From positions 1 through 60,404 of the forward strand of contig DCKO01000067.1 of the NCBI GenBank assembly GCA_002320665.1: a stretch of 60,404 bases of DNA, read 5' to 3'. The translations under genes were made by a program, and so were the position numbers. This stretch comes from Micavibrio sp. UBA1672 (lineage in GTDB: Bacteria > Pseudomonadota > Alphaproteobacteria > Micavibrionales > Micavibrionaceae). This document shows, in pieces, positions 1 to 6,736 of the stretch. The stretch's first letter is position 1. The number at the start of each line of letters is the position of its first letter. The notes beneath the pieces are model-generated. The model made no database searches. It was given only the letters and a program-made list of their open reading frames with translations, and was not told where the DNA came from.

Positions 1-91
1 ATTATATCTCCTTGGTAATCTTCTATGTTCCTAGTTAAAAACGGGATATAGCATAATGTTTAAAAATCTTGCTGTACAGGCACATTAATGC

Positions 92-120
92 TTGACGTCT
101 TAATTTAAGACGCCTATATA
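92..120 (+). promoter_or_regulatory. sigma70-like promoter with palindrome in spacer
   Basis: TTGACG at 92-97 is followed after exactly 17 bases by TATATA at 115-120, a good match to a housekeeping promoter pointing right. The spacer holds a perfect interrupted palindrome, CGTCTTAA-t-TTAAGACG (96-112), in the place where a repressor dimer would block RNA polymerase. The transcript would start near 127, just before the hairpin at 129-172. Seen: the boxes and the palindrome. Inferred: promoter and operator function. In AT-rich DNA the -10 box could be chance. Confidence 0.4.
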
Positions 121-128
121 AAGCACAT

Positions 129-183
129 CCCGGCTGCCCTCCCCCCCACACACACTCCCTCAGGCAGTCGGGAATTTTCTTTT
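129..183 (+). terminator. GC-rich hairpin followed by T-rich tract
   Basis: CCCGGCTGCC (129-138) pairs with GGCAGTCGGG (163-172): ten base pairs with one G-U and a 24-base C/A-rich loop. AATTTTCTTTT follows. The T-rich side is to the right, so it fits a plus-strand terminator, either for a gene left of the window or for a very short transcript from the promoter at 92-120. No gene could be placed between 1 and 300 on either strand. Confidence 0.5.
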
Positions 184-300
184 AAATTCCTTGTGCTTTC
201 GGCAATGTGCAACACATGCAGGTTGGGCACAGGCTTTCAGGCTTTTTTATTATTGCCGGAAAACCACTATAAATTACTCAGATACCATGTTCCGTGTTTA

Positions 301-516
301 TTATTTTTCTTCATACGATATATCGTATGAGTCTTCGCCGCTTATATTATCACCGTGAAACGCGAGTGCAGTATTACGCTCGGAGGCGGGGCTGTGTGTA
401 TTATCTTGTGTCAAGATACGAACGGGTGCAGTGATTATTCGCTGCGCTAGACCACAACCATTTAACGAGATGCAGCATAATATAAAAAGAAACATTTTTA
501 AATAAGGAGATTTCAT
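301..516 (-). CDS. Small lipoprotein (hypothetical)
   Basis: A 71-aa protein starting MKSPYLKMFLF. It has a short lysine-containing N-terminus, a hydrophobic stretch and a clear lipobox (SLNGC), so it should be lipidated on the Cys near residue 21 and anchored in the envelope. The mature part is about 50 residues, polar and acidic at the end. I chose ATG 514-516 because an AGGA lies ten bases upstream. A longer frame from 570 would put a charged stretch before the signal and would overlap the next lipoprotein gene. The start lies 5 bases after the stop of the lipoprotein gene at 521-661, so the two are probably translated from one message. No family recognised. Confidence 0.65.
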   Translation of the reverse strand: MKSPYLKMFLFILCCISLNGCGLAQRIITAPVRILTQDNTHSPASERNTALAFHGDNISGEDSYDISYEEK

Positions 517-520
517 TTTT

Positions 521-661
521 TTATCGTCCTGCTTTTCGGCCGTAATTTCCGGCTTGTGTATTAAAGACATCCTGCCATTGACGGGCTGTGTTGCTCTCGC
601 ATGAGGCTAGAAAGAGCAGGGCCAATGTCAAACAGAATAACTTGAGCATGAATTTATGCAT
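521..661 (-). CDS. Tiny lipoprotein (46 aa)
   Basis: A 46-codon frame starting MHKFMLKLFCL. It has a positively charged start, a long hydrophobic core and the lipobox LASC; cleavage would leave a 26-residue polar peptide beginning at the Cys. In size and layout it resembles entericidin-type small lipoproteins, but I see no sequence match and claim no function. Start could be ATG 659-661, ATG 647-649 or an in-frame ATG at 671-673; no strong ribosome site is visible. It follows the terminator at 662-694 and precedes a second lipoprotein gene by 4 bases. Confidence 0.55.
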   Translation of the reverse strand: MHKFMLKLFCLTLALLFLASCESNTARQWQDVFNTQAGNYGRKAGR

Positions 662-694
662 AAAAAAGATCATACATGAATATCACGTATGATC
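662..694 (-). terminator. Rho-independent terminator
   Basis: Read on the minus strand, GATCATAC (694-687) and GTATGATC (675-668) form a stem that can extend to 12 pairs with one G-T, followed directly by TTTTTT. It lies about 30 bases past the stop of the gene at 725-1078 and should end that transcript. The tiny lipoprotein gene starts inside or just past its T tract. Confidence 0.7.
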
Positions 695-724
695 CATAAT
701 CTTTTTCTGTATTAAGCTTGTTTT

Positions 725-1078
725 TTAGTCGCCAGTTAGTTCCGGCGTTTCAGTTGCTTCTGCGCCTGTTCGGCCTCGTCGTATTTCCATTCTTTTTCTT
801 ATGGTGTTTACACGGGCTGGATCTGTATTACCGTTACCTTTTTCCAAAAGTTTTTGAAGCGTTGAATCCTCATTGATTTCCAAGACTGTGCCATCAGTGG
901 CATCAAGATCAAACTCGGCAGCAGGGACGTATTCGCCGCCCAGCACTTGTTCTGTTTTTTTATCATGTTCTTGTGTGCTTGTTGCTTCTTGTCCGGTTTC
1001 ATCGGCGAGCGCAACTGTACTGCTCATGACCAAGCCGGCAATAAGACCGTTAAATAATGTTGTAAGTGGTTTGTTCAT
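725..1078 (-). CDS. Secreted/periplasmic hypothetical protein
   Basis: A 117-aa protein with a plausible Sec signal peptide (MNKPLTTLFNGLIAGLVMSS, then TVALA before ADETG, cleavage near residue 25). The mature part is acidic and Thr/Glu-rich, with a basic patch near residues 90-102 (TIRKRMEIRRGR). No family recognised. It lies 29 bases downstream of the acidic protein at 1108-2481 on the same strand and ends before a good terminator, so the two are probably one transcript. Confidence 0.65.
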   Translation of the reverse strand: MNKPLTTLFNGLIAGLVMSSTVALADETGQEATSTQEHDKKTEQVLGGEYVPAAEFDLDATDGTVLEINEDSTLQKLLEKGNGNTDPARVNTIRKRMEIRRGRTGAEATETPELTGD

Positions 1079-1107
1079 CGTTCAAATCTTTCTAATTCTT
1101 TATGTAA

Positions 1108-2481
1108 TTACCCTAATTTACCCAATTGAAAGCCATCATTCTGCGTGATTTCTCGTTGGCCGGTGACAGTTGTTCCTTCTATGGTCGGAAGGTCTTGAGG
1201 TATTTCGATTGTACCCGGTTTTGGCTGATCTTCCAGAACTGGTCCTTCGGCAGCAATGCGTATTTGGAGCTCTTCGCTTTGGAGTTCCATGGTTTGTATG
1301 CCATTTTTTACATCACCAATACTAAAGCCTGATAATTCTTCGATTTGCGCCATATCCTCTGGGGAGAGGGTTTCTTGTAAACCTGTATAATAGTTTTGGG
1401 CCTCTTCATAAAGCGCCGTCTTTTCCGAGAGATAAAAGTTTTCTACGCCAGTAGCTGTAAGCTCTGTTCTATCCTCCATACCATTTTCTTGCGCGAAAGC
1501 CAGTGCAGCACGATGACCGTCTTCCATCTCGTAATTTTCTGCCGTTGTAACAAGCGCTGCGAATTCTTGAGCATTGGTCTCCAGAGCCTCGGGAGCAACA
1601 GCTGAAACAGACATTTCTCTGGCGCGTGAATGTTCCAGAGCTTCACGTTCATTTTTAATTGCCTCGTATTGGCGGTCAATATGATCCTGATTATATCCGG
1701 CTTGACGTTCCATGCGGTCAATATCGTCGTCTTGTAGAAACATTTTGCCTTGAGTTTCTCTGTGAAAGCGCTCGGCTTCCTGATAGAGCTCTTCTTTACG
1801 GTCTAGATAATGCTCTGTGATTTCATCGGCTGTTGGCTCTTTTCCGCCATTCATTTCCATGAGTTCTGCGCGGGCATCATCCTTGGAGTAATCATCTGCG
1901 GCATCCAGTTTTTCTTCTAGTTGCCGTGCTTTGATTTCAATGTATTCCGCGCCTTTATCGGTAAAACCACTATCAGGTGTGCCAATTAGGCGGTTCACGT
2001 AATTTTCAAGTTCATCAAATTCATCGCTACCTAGATAGGGGCCGAGAAGTTCGTAATAGGCTTCGAAGAAAGCTTCGTAAGCAGCAATTTTTTCATCATC
2101 GGACAACCCGTCCATATTCTGTGTTTTATCAAACAATTCTTTGACGTCATCTATATCATCAAAGAAATCAGGATTGGTCTGGGTGGGGTCTCCAATTTTA
2201 TCGGCGTTATCTTTGATTTTTTGAAATATTTCCTGATAAGTATCTGTGTCCAGACCTGCAGCTTCGAGGATTTCTTTAAGGGCTTCTTCGTTTTCAGGAG
2301 AGTTGTGCTGCTCAAGGAGTTGAGTAAGGCGAATAAGTTGGCGAACTAACTCACGGTTTTGCTCAAGGGCATCCTTGTCGTCAGTATTGTCATAAAGATC
2401 AACGAGAGCTTCTGCGGCTTCGTAGATCTCTTGCGCATCTTCTATCGGTATTTTTGTGTCTTCAAAATACTCACCCGCCAT
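1108..2481 (-). CDS. Acidic alpha-helical hypothetical protein (457 aa)
   Basis: No family recognised. The protein is strongly acidic and rich in Glu, Ala, Gln and Leu with heptad-like stretches, so it should be mostly helical and partly coiled coil. No signal peptide or membrane segment is visible. The last 60 residues change to a Pro/Thr/Ile-rich tail. The start is well supported: the minus strand reads AAGGAGATATC before ATG 2479-2481. It resembles its neighbours in style (acidic, helical, Asp/Glu-rich), which suggests a lineage-specific gene group. A scaffold or adaptor role would be a guess. Confidence 0.7.
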   Translation of the reverse strand: MAGEYFEDTKIPIEDAQEIYEAAEALVDLYDNTDDKDALEQNRELVRQLIRLTQLLEQHNSPENEEALKEILEAAGLDTDTYQEIFQKIKDNADKIGDPTQTNPDFFDDIDDVKELFDKTQNMDGLSDDEKIAAYEAFFEAYYELLGPYLGSDEFDELENYVNRLIGTPDSGFTDKGAEYIEIKARQLEEKLDAADDYSKDDARAELMEMNGGKEPTADEITEHYLDRKEELYQEAERFHRETQGKMFLQDDDIDRMERQAGYNQDHIDRQYEAIKNEREALEHSRAREMSVSAVAPEALETNAQEFAALVTTAENYEMEDGHRAALAFAQENGMEDRTELTATGVENFYLSEKTALYEEAQNYYTGLQETLSPEDMAQIEELSGFSIGDVKNGIQTMELQSEELQIRIAAEGPVLEDQPKPGTIEIPQDLPTIEGTTVTGQREITQNDGFQLGKLG

Positions 2482-2565
2482 GATATCTCCTTCATGTCAT
2501 TTTTAGAGTAAAGATAGACACCATCATAGCATAATGCAAGAAAAACCGTCAATTTTGAGGTGTTA

Positions 2566-2928
2566 CTAAGTGGGGTTGGCTATTGGTGTGATGCTGGAGA
2601 GAAACTCATCGGCCTTGTTCATGTAGAGTTCAAGGCTCTGGCGTTGGCCTGCATCATCCCGATATTCTAGAAAAACCGTGTCTTTATAGATCAAATGTGG
2701 TTTATCTGTTTTCTTGACGGATAAAACTCGTGTCAGCGGGATCACATGATTTAAATCTAGTCCCATGCCATTAATTAGCCAGTCTAAAAACCAATGACAT
2801 TTTATGGTGAGGTGGCGTCTCGTTACCTTTACATAGACACAGCCAGCTGTGCTTGCACCCTTGGTCCAAAGGGAATAATTCGAGCGGGCAGACATATGGT
2901 TCTCTTGAAAAACAGGTGTTTCATTCAT
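2566..2928 (-). CDS. Bacterial PH-like domain protein (hypothetical)
   Basis: A 120-aa protein with a beta-rich pattern resembling small bacterial PH/GRAM-like domains: VYVKVTRRHLTIKC, a Trp-rich turn, IPLTRVLSVKK, VFLEYRD and a closing helix (MNKADEFLSSI). This is a pattern impression only. No signal or membrane segment. The start is uncertain: ATG 2926-2928 has no ribosome site, while an internal ATG at 2893-2895 has AAGAG upstream. Its 5' end faces the frameshifted gene at 3072 across 143 bases that must hold both promoters. Confidence 0.6.
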   Translation of the reverse strand: MNETPVFQENHMSARSNYSLWTKGASTAGCVYVKVTRRHLTIKCHWFLDWLINGMGLDLNHVIPLTRVLSVKKTDKPHLIYKDTVFLEYRDDAGQRQSLELYMNKADEFLSSITPIANPT

Positions 2929-3071
2929 AATTTAATAATATCATATTGTGGCTATGCTTGCGAGAGAAACGGCATTTGACTAATTTTAAGTGTAATTTTC
3001 TGTTCTTTTTTATCTGTTTTTCCTATAATTTGGTATTTAGTTAATAAGAATAATAACAGGGTGTTCGCAAA

Positions 3072-3676
3072 ATGGCGGATGATGATAATAATGATAAGGG
3101 TAAGCCTGGTTTAAAGCAATTTGGTGATAAGGCCGGTGGTAATGCCAGTAATGATGACACCGATAATCTTGCCGATTTCAAATATCTGGATGCCAGAAAA
3201 ATCTGGAGAGATGCGCTAAGCCAAAATATTGATTTGCTTGCACTTTTGGTAAATATGCCAATACCCATAAGAGATTGCCTGAAAAAGAGGTGCAGGCGCT
3301 AGTTGATATTATTAATGAAGATACAATTATATCTTCACAGTTTGAGCGGGATGTCACACTTCAGGATATTTATGATATTGATGATTTGGTTCAGGAAAAG
3401 AAGGAATTGCACAGGCAAAACCTCTTGGCGAGTAAAAAAGTAGAGGCTGATCAAGTTACAAATTTGATGCTTAATGCTTTGGAGACATGGAACAGGTGCT
3501 ATGATCTGCAGGAACGGCGTTTAAATGAGTTCCGTTTTCAGATAGAAATGCGGGAGCATGGATTTTCTCCTGAGCAAATTGCCACCTATAAAAATAAAAT
3601 GCTTGAAATGGAAAATAAACGCCAATATGGCAATCAAGACCCAGAGCCGCCAGAGCCGGAAACGCCTTCAAGGTAA
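3072..3676 (+). pseudogene. Hypothetical gene split by a -1 frameshift
   Basis: Two overlapping frames are parts of one protein. The first (3072-3302) reads sensibly up to DLLALLV near 3251 and then turns into an unlikely tail. The other frame continues as KYANTHKRLPEKEV and on to the stop at 3674-3676. Adding one A to GTAAATAT (3249-3256) restores a 201-aa acidic, helical protein with a Pro/Glu tail. The site does not match a classical X-XXY-YYZ slippery sequence, so a mutation or an assembly error in an A run is more likely than programmed recoding. No family recognised. Confidence 0.7.
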
Positions 3677-3683
3677 TTAATAT

Positions 3684-4355
3684 TTAAGGGCCACCTGATT
3701 GATCAAGCTCGTCTAAGGGTTGCTCGTAGTCATCCACGGGTTGCTCCACGTCTTGTAAAACCGGTGGAACAGGTGGGCCAGATGGGCTGATGTCCTGACC
3801 TGTTAATTCCATGACCACTTCAGGTAGCCATTCATTAATAGGTTTTTCTTGTGATAGAATCCCGTCTTCTTTAGCTTTTTGAACGCTTTGTATAAGAATC
3901 TCCGGCGTCAGAATGTTTCTATGATATCCAGTTTGGTTCATAAACCCTTCATATGTCGTTTCACATAATCTGCTTAGGTCGCTTACAAAGTCATTGAGTG
4001 TTTCATTTCCTGTAAGAGTTTTAATTATGCTTTCTGTATCTTCCGCTTCACATTCGCAATCATAGAGAGCTAGAATTCCTTGTTGGAGATATAAGGGCCA
4101 TTCATTTTTAACGTTATTTATTTCTTCGTCGGTTAGCTCTCTTTTGGCTTGCATATCCTTGAGCATTTCATCGACATATCCTTCTGTTTCGCCGATGAAC
4201 TCGGATCTGATACCGTCTGCCCAGACAGTGATATCAAAGGCTTCTGGAAAATCATTGTTCATATGGTACATACAGAATCCTGAGGCGTAGGTTAGTTGCA
4301 TGCCTAACTTAACTTTTTCAGAATTATCCACCATTGCGTTAAACTCATGTAACAT
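3684..4355 (-). CDS. Hypothetical protein (223 aa) with Pro/Asp tail
   Basis: Acidic and mostly helical, with no signal peptide or membrane segment. Residues 1-180 look globular (Trp, Tyr, Cys and Met scattered through). The last 35 residues are a low-complexity Pro/Val/Asp tail (PPVLQDVEQPVDDYEQPLDE). It converges with the frameshifted gene, with only 7 bases between the stops, so the two genes sit tail to tail without a visible terminator. No family recognised. Confidence 0.65.
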   Translation of the reverse strand: MLHEFNAMVDNSEKVKLGMQLTYASGFCMYHMNNDFPEAFDITVWADGIRSEFIGETEGYVDEMLKDMQAKRELTDEEINNVKNEWPLYLQQGILALYDCECEAEDTESIIKTLTGNETLNDFVSDLSRLCETTYEGFMNQTGYHRNILTPEILIQSVQKAKEDGILSQEKPINEWLPEVVMELTGQDISPSGPPVPPVLQDVEQPVDDYEQPLDELDQSGGP

Positions 4356-4576
4356 CGTTCTCTATCTTTTCTAACATCCGTTGTAAAAATCACCACATTG
4401 CATTTTTTTTGACCATAGGCCTAAAAATATAATAAGCGCAAGCAATATCCTGTTATTTTATGTCTTTTTGTTAATTTTTGCACTTTATATGGAAAACGAT
4501 TTCAAAATGCCAGCTTTTTTTTCAAAATTTATGAATGTGGCTTTCAGTTTGAAAACTTATCTTGATTTTGGATTCT

Positions 4577-5335
4577 TTATAAGTCGCTATTATCACGAGG
4601 AAGGTCAGTATAGCTACATCCGATATCTGTCATGACACCAGAGTTTTCCTTATTGATGGTTATAAAACTACCAGCGAAGAAATAATGCTTTTCAGTGTTA
4701 TTTTTTGTTTTGCCAGCGTTTTGCGGTATCCATTTCTTGCAACCACTACCCAATTCAGGACTTTCGATCAGCCACCATATTGTATAAAGGTCAATGTCGC
4801 CGCCATAGAGTGTTTTTCCTGTAATATGCGAATATGAGCCATCTTCACTGGTTTCCATTGATGTTACTTCGGCGATGCGCGCACGCTTCCAGTCAAAATC
4901 CACGAGACCGTAATCATAAGGGTAATTGATGCCTTTTTGCTTTAATAATGCGCAAGCTTCGGAGTCGCAGATTTCTGTTCGTGAATAAATATCGATTGTG
5001 ACGTCATGATTAGAGATGTTTGTAAAAGCAATGGTTATTTTGCCGTTGCTTGGTGTGTATTCCATAGAGGCACCGTGCTGGGCCTCAATTTTCATAGTGC
5101 TGTGTTCATTGTCAATTTTTTCAGCCGACACACAGCTTTCTTCACAATTCGGTGTGTCATTACTCATACGCCAGCCAATCTGAAGAGGGTCTTGCGTGTT
5201 AACATCAATTTGGAAGACCTGTCCGGCCGCCAGCATTTTTTTTTCGTGAAGTATTGTATCTGTTCGAGTGGCCTGTGCCGCGCTGGGCAGACATGTCATA
5301 AAAAGTAATGCAAGAATAACAATATGATATTTCAT
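4577..5335 (-). CDS. Secreted Cys-containing hypothetical protein
   Basis: A 252-aa protein with a clear signal peptide (MKYHIVILALLFMTCLPSAA, cleavage near residue 22). The mature part has several Cys in pairs (NCEESC, CDSEAC, then two single Cys near the end), which suggests disulfides in the periplasm or outside. The body looks beta-rich. No family recognised. The 221 bases downstream (4356-4576) are AT-rich and show no gene. Moderately sure it is real: good codon content, a signal peptide and no competing frame. Confidence 0.7.
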   Translation of the reverse strand: MKYHIVILALLFMTCLPSAAQATRTDTILHEKKMLAAGQVFQIDVNTQDPLQIGWRMSNDTPNCEESCVSAEKIDNEHSTMKIEAQHGASMEYTPSNGKITIAFTNISNHDVTIDIYSRTEICDSEACALLKQKGINYPYDYGLVDFDWKRARIAEVTSMETSEDGSYSHITGKTLYGGDIDLYTIWWLIESPELGSGCKKWIPQNAGKTKNNTEKHYFFAGSFITINKENSGVMTDIGCSYTDLPRDNSDL

Positions 5336-5455
5336 GTCCAGTTTTTAACATAGCTGGAATATAAGAAACAAGGTTCATTTGATTATGATCAAACTTTTCG
5401 TCATGCTCGGGTGTTAGGAATAATATGTATTCAAATTCACGAGGAGGCCAAAGCC

Positions 5456-5836
5456 ATGATGGAAATTATCGAAGACTTACCCGAGGGCACAGTCGGGATT
5501 GTGATGCGCGGAAAGATCACAGCCGAAGAATACGAGCATGTGGTTATTCCGGCCTTTAAGGCAAAGTTTGAAACGCATGAGAAGCTTAATGCCTTATGCG
5601 TGATCGAGGATTTCGAAGGGGCGGAGCTGGCGGCGCTGTGGGATGATGCCTGTTTCGGGATCAAGCATTGGTTCGGCTTTAAGCGTATGGCGCTGGTGAC
5701 GGATGTTGACGGGGTTAAGAATGCGACGGCATTTTTCGCGTGGATGATTCCGGCGGAGGTGCGGGTCTTTAGCCTTCACGAGATGGATCAGGCGCGGGCG
5801 TGGCTGGCTGGTTTGCCGATTGAGGATGCGGCTTGA
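5456..5836 (+). CDS. SpoIIAA-like (STAS/CRAL-TRIO-type) family protein
   Basis: A 126-aa protein resembling the SpoIIAA-like family of small alpha/beta proteins often seen in proteobacteria; partners and ligands are poorly known. Recognisable parts are the opening strand (GTVGIVMRGKITAEEYE), VIEDFEGAELAALWDD, HWFGFKRMALVTD and the closing helix (MDQARAWLAG). The start at 5456 is chosen because GAGGAGG (5441-5447) lies eight bases upstream. GC content is higher here than in the neighbouring hypothetical genes. Confidence 0.75.
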   Translation: MMEIIEDLPEGTVGIVMRGKITAEEYEHVVIPAFKAKFETHEKLNALCVIEDFEGAELAALWDDACFGIKHWFGFKRMALVTDVDGVKNATAFFAWMIPAEVRVFSLHEMDQARAWLAGLPIEDAA

Positions 5837-5884
5837 TTAAATATAATTTTGAAATTATAGCTATCATTATTATATAATGCTCTT

Positions 5885-6307
5885 ATGAAAGTGGAGTTTA
5901 CAAGACACTCGTTGCATGATGATCAAAGGGATGCTGTTGTTACGGTTTCCTTGCCGAAACTTATGGGGGCATGGCAGGACAGTAATCAGGCAAAGATGGC
6001 AACAAGTCAAAATGATCATCCGTCAGGTGAAACCGAGAAAGCAGCCGCCAAAAGAGGATTTTATGAAGAAAAATTAAAAAATGGCGAGCCAATAGAAATG
6101 GCTCGCGTTAATCTTGGGATTATTTTCGATGAAGACTTTAACTGGGCAGGAAATAATATTGATCCTGCAACGCTGGAAATCGGGGATGGTCGTCATAGAT
6201 TGACTGAGATGTTGCAAGAGGGTGTAGATGCTGTTCAAGTTTCTGTCCCTAAAACTCAGGTAGAAGATTTTGTAGCTCAGTACGGGGCAGAGGTTTCAGG
6301 GCCTTAG
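5885..6307 (+). CDS. ParB-like N-terminal-fold orphan protein
   Basis: A 140-aa protein. Its last half carries EIGDGRHRLTEMLQEGVDAV followed by VSVP, which resembles the DGRHR box of ParB/sulfiredoxin-type domains that bind or cleave nucleotides. The N-terminal half is polar and charged with no known motif. There is no ParA next to it and no helix-turn-helix, so it is not a chromosome-partition ParB. The AT-only inverted repeat TATAATTT-tg-AAATTATA (5842-5859) lies just upstream. Confidence 0.6.
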   Translation: MKVEFTRHSLHDDQRDAVVTVSLPKLMGAWQDSNQAKMATSQNDHPSGETEKAAAKRGFYEEKLKNGEPIEMARVNLGIIFDEDFNWAGNNIDPATLEIGDGRHRLTEMLQEGVDAVQVSVPKTQVEDFVAQYGAEVSGP

Positions 6308-6382
6308 TTTTATTTTGCAGCAGATATTGAGATTTTGTAATCCGTAATCAAGGATGAGGAGGGTGAGCGGGGTCATAGTAAT

Positions 6383-6736
6383 TTAAGGAAGTATACTTAA
6401 TATTACAATTACATCCAGTATCGAATAATATAAAAGGATTGTTCCAAAAATTAATAGAAATATTGCACTAGCATAAAACTTCGTGGGGTTATCTGCTTTA
6501 AATAAGCTGCTTTTTTTACCTCTAAATTCGCCGTGTTTTAATGCGCTTAACATTAGAAATATTAAGCCAAGTCCGATGAAAACTTTAATTACAATCAGTG
6601 AAGCTAAAGAGGCAAATCTTTCCTCTATATAATCAAAATAAAAATAGAATCCGATGCAAATAAACAAGATAAAATAAAGCATCATCATTACAGCTTTTTT
6701 ATTTAGATCAATGTCGTCTAATTCTTTTTTTGCCAT
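6383..6736 (-). CDS. Small membrane protein coupled to lepA
   Basis: A 117-aa protein with about three membrane helices: MMLYFILFICIGFYFYF, SLIVIKVFIGLGLIFLM, and FYASAIFLLIFGTILLYYSI running into the C-terminus. The N-terminus (MAKKELDDIDLNKKA) is charged and should be cytoplasmic. The start ATG overlaps the lepA stop as TGATG, so translation is probably coupled to lepA. No family recognised. Confidence 0.65.
   Translation of the reverse strand: MAKKELDDIDLNKKAVMMMLYFILFICIGFYFYFDYIEERFASLASLIVIKVFIGLGLIFLMLSALKHGEFRGKKSSLFKADNPTKFYASAIFLLIFGTILLYYSILDVIVILSILP

Noticed and set aside
653..664. TTTATGCATAAA palindrome, also present before lepA (8567-8580)
   Set aside because: Short AT-rich self-complementary word that occurs by chance in such DNA; the two settings differ.
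3245..3260. Programmed -1 frameshift
   Set aside because: No slippery heptamer and no clear downstream stem; mutation or sequencing error is simpler.
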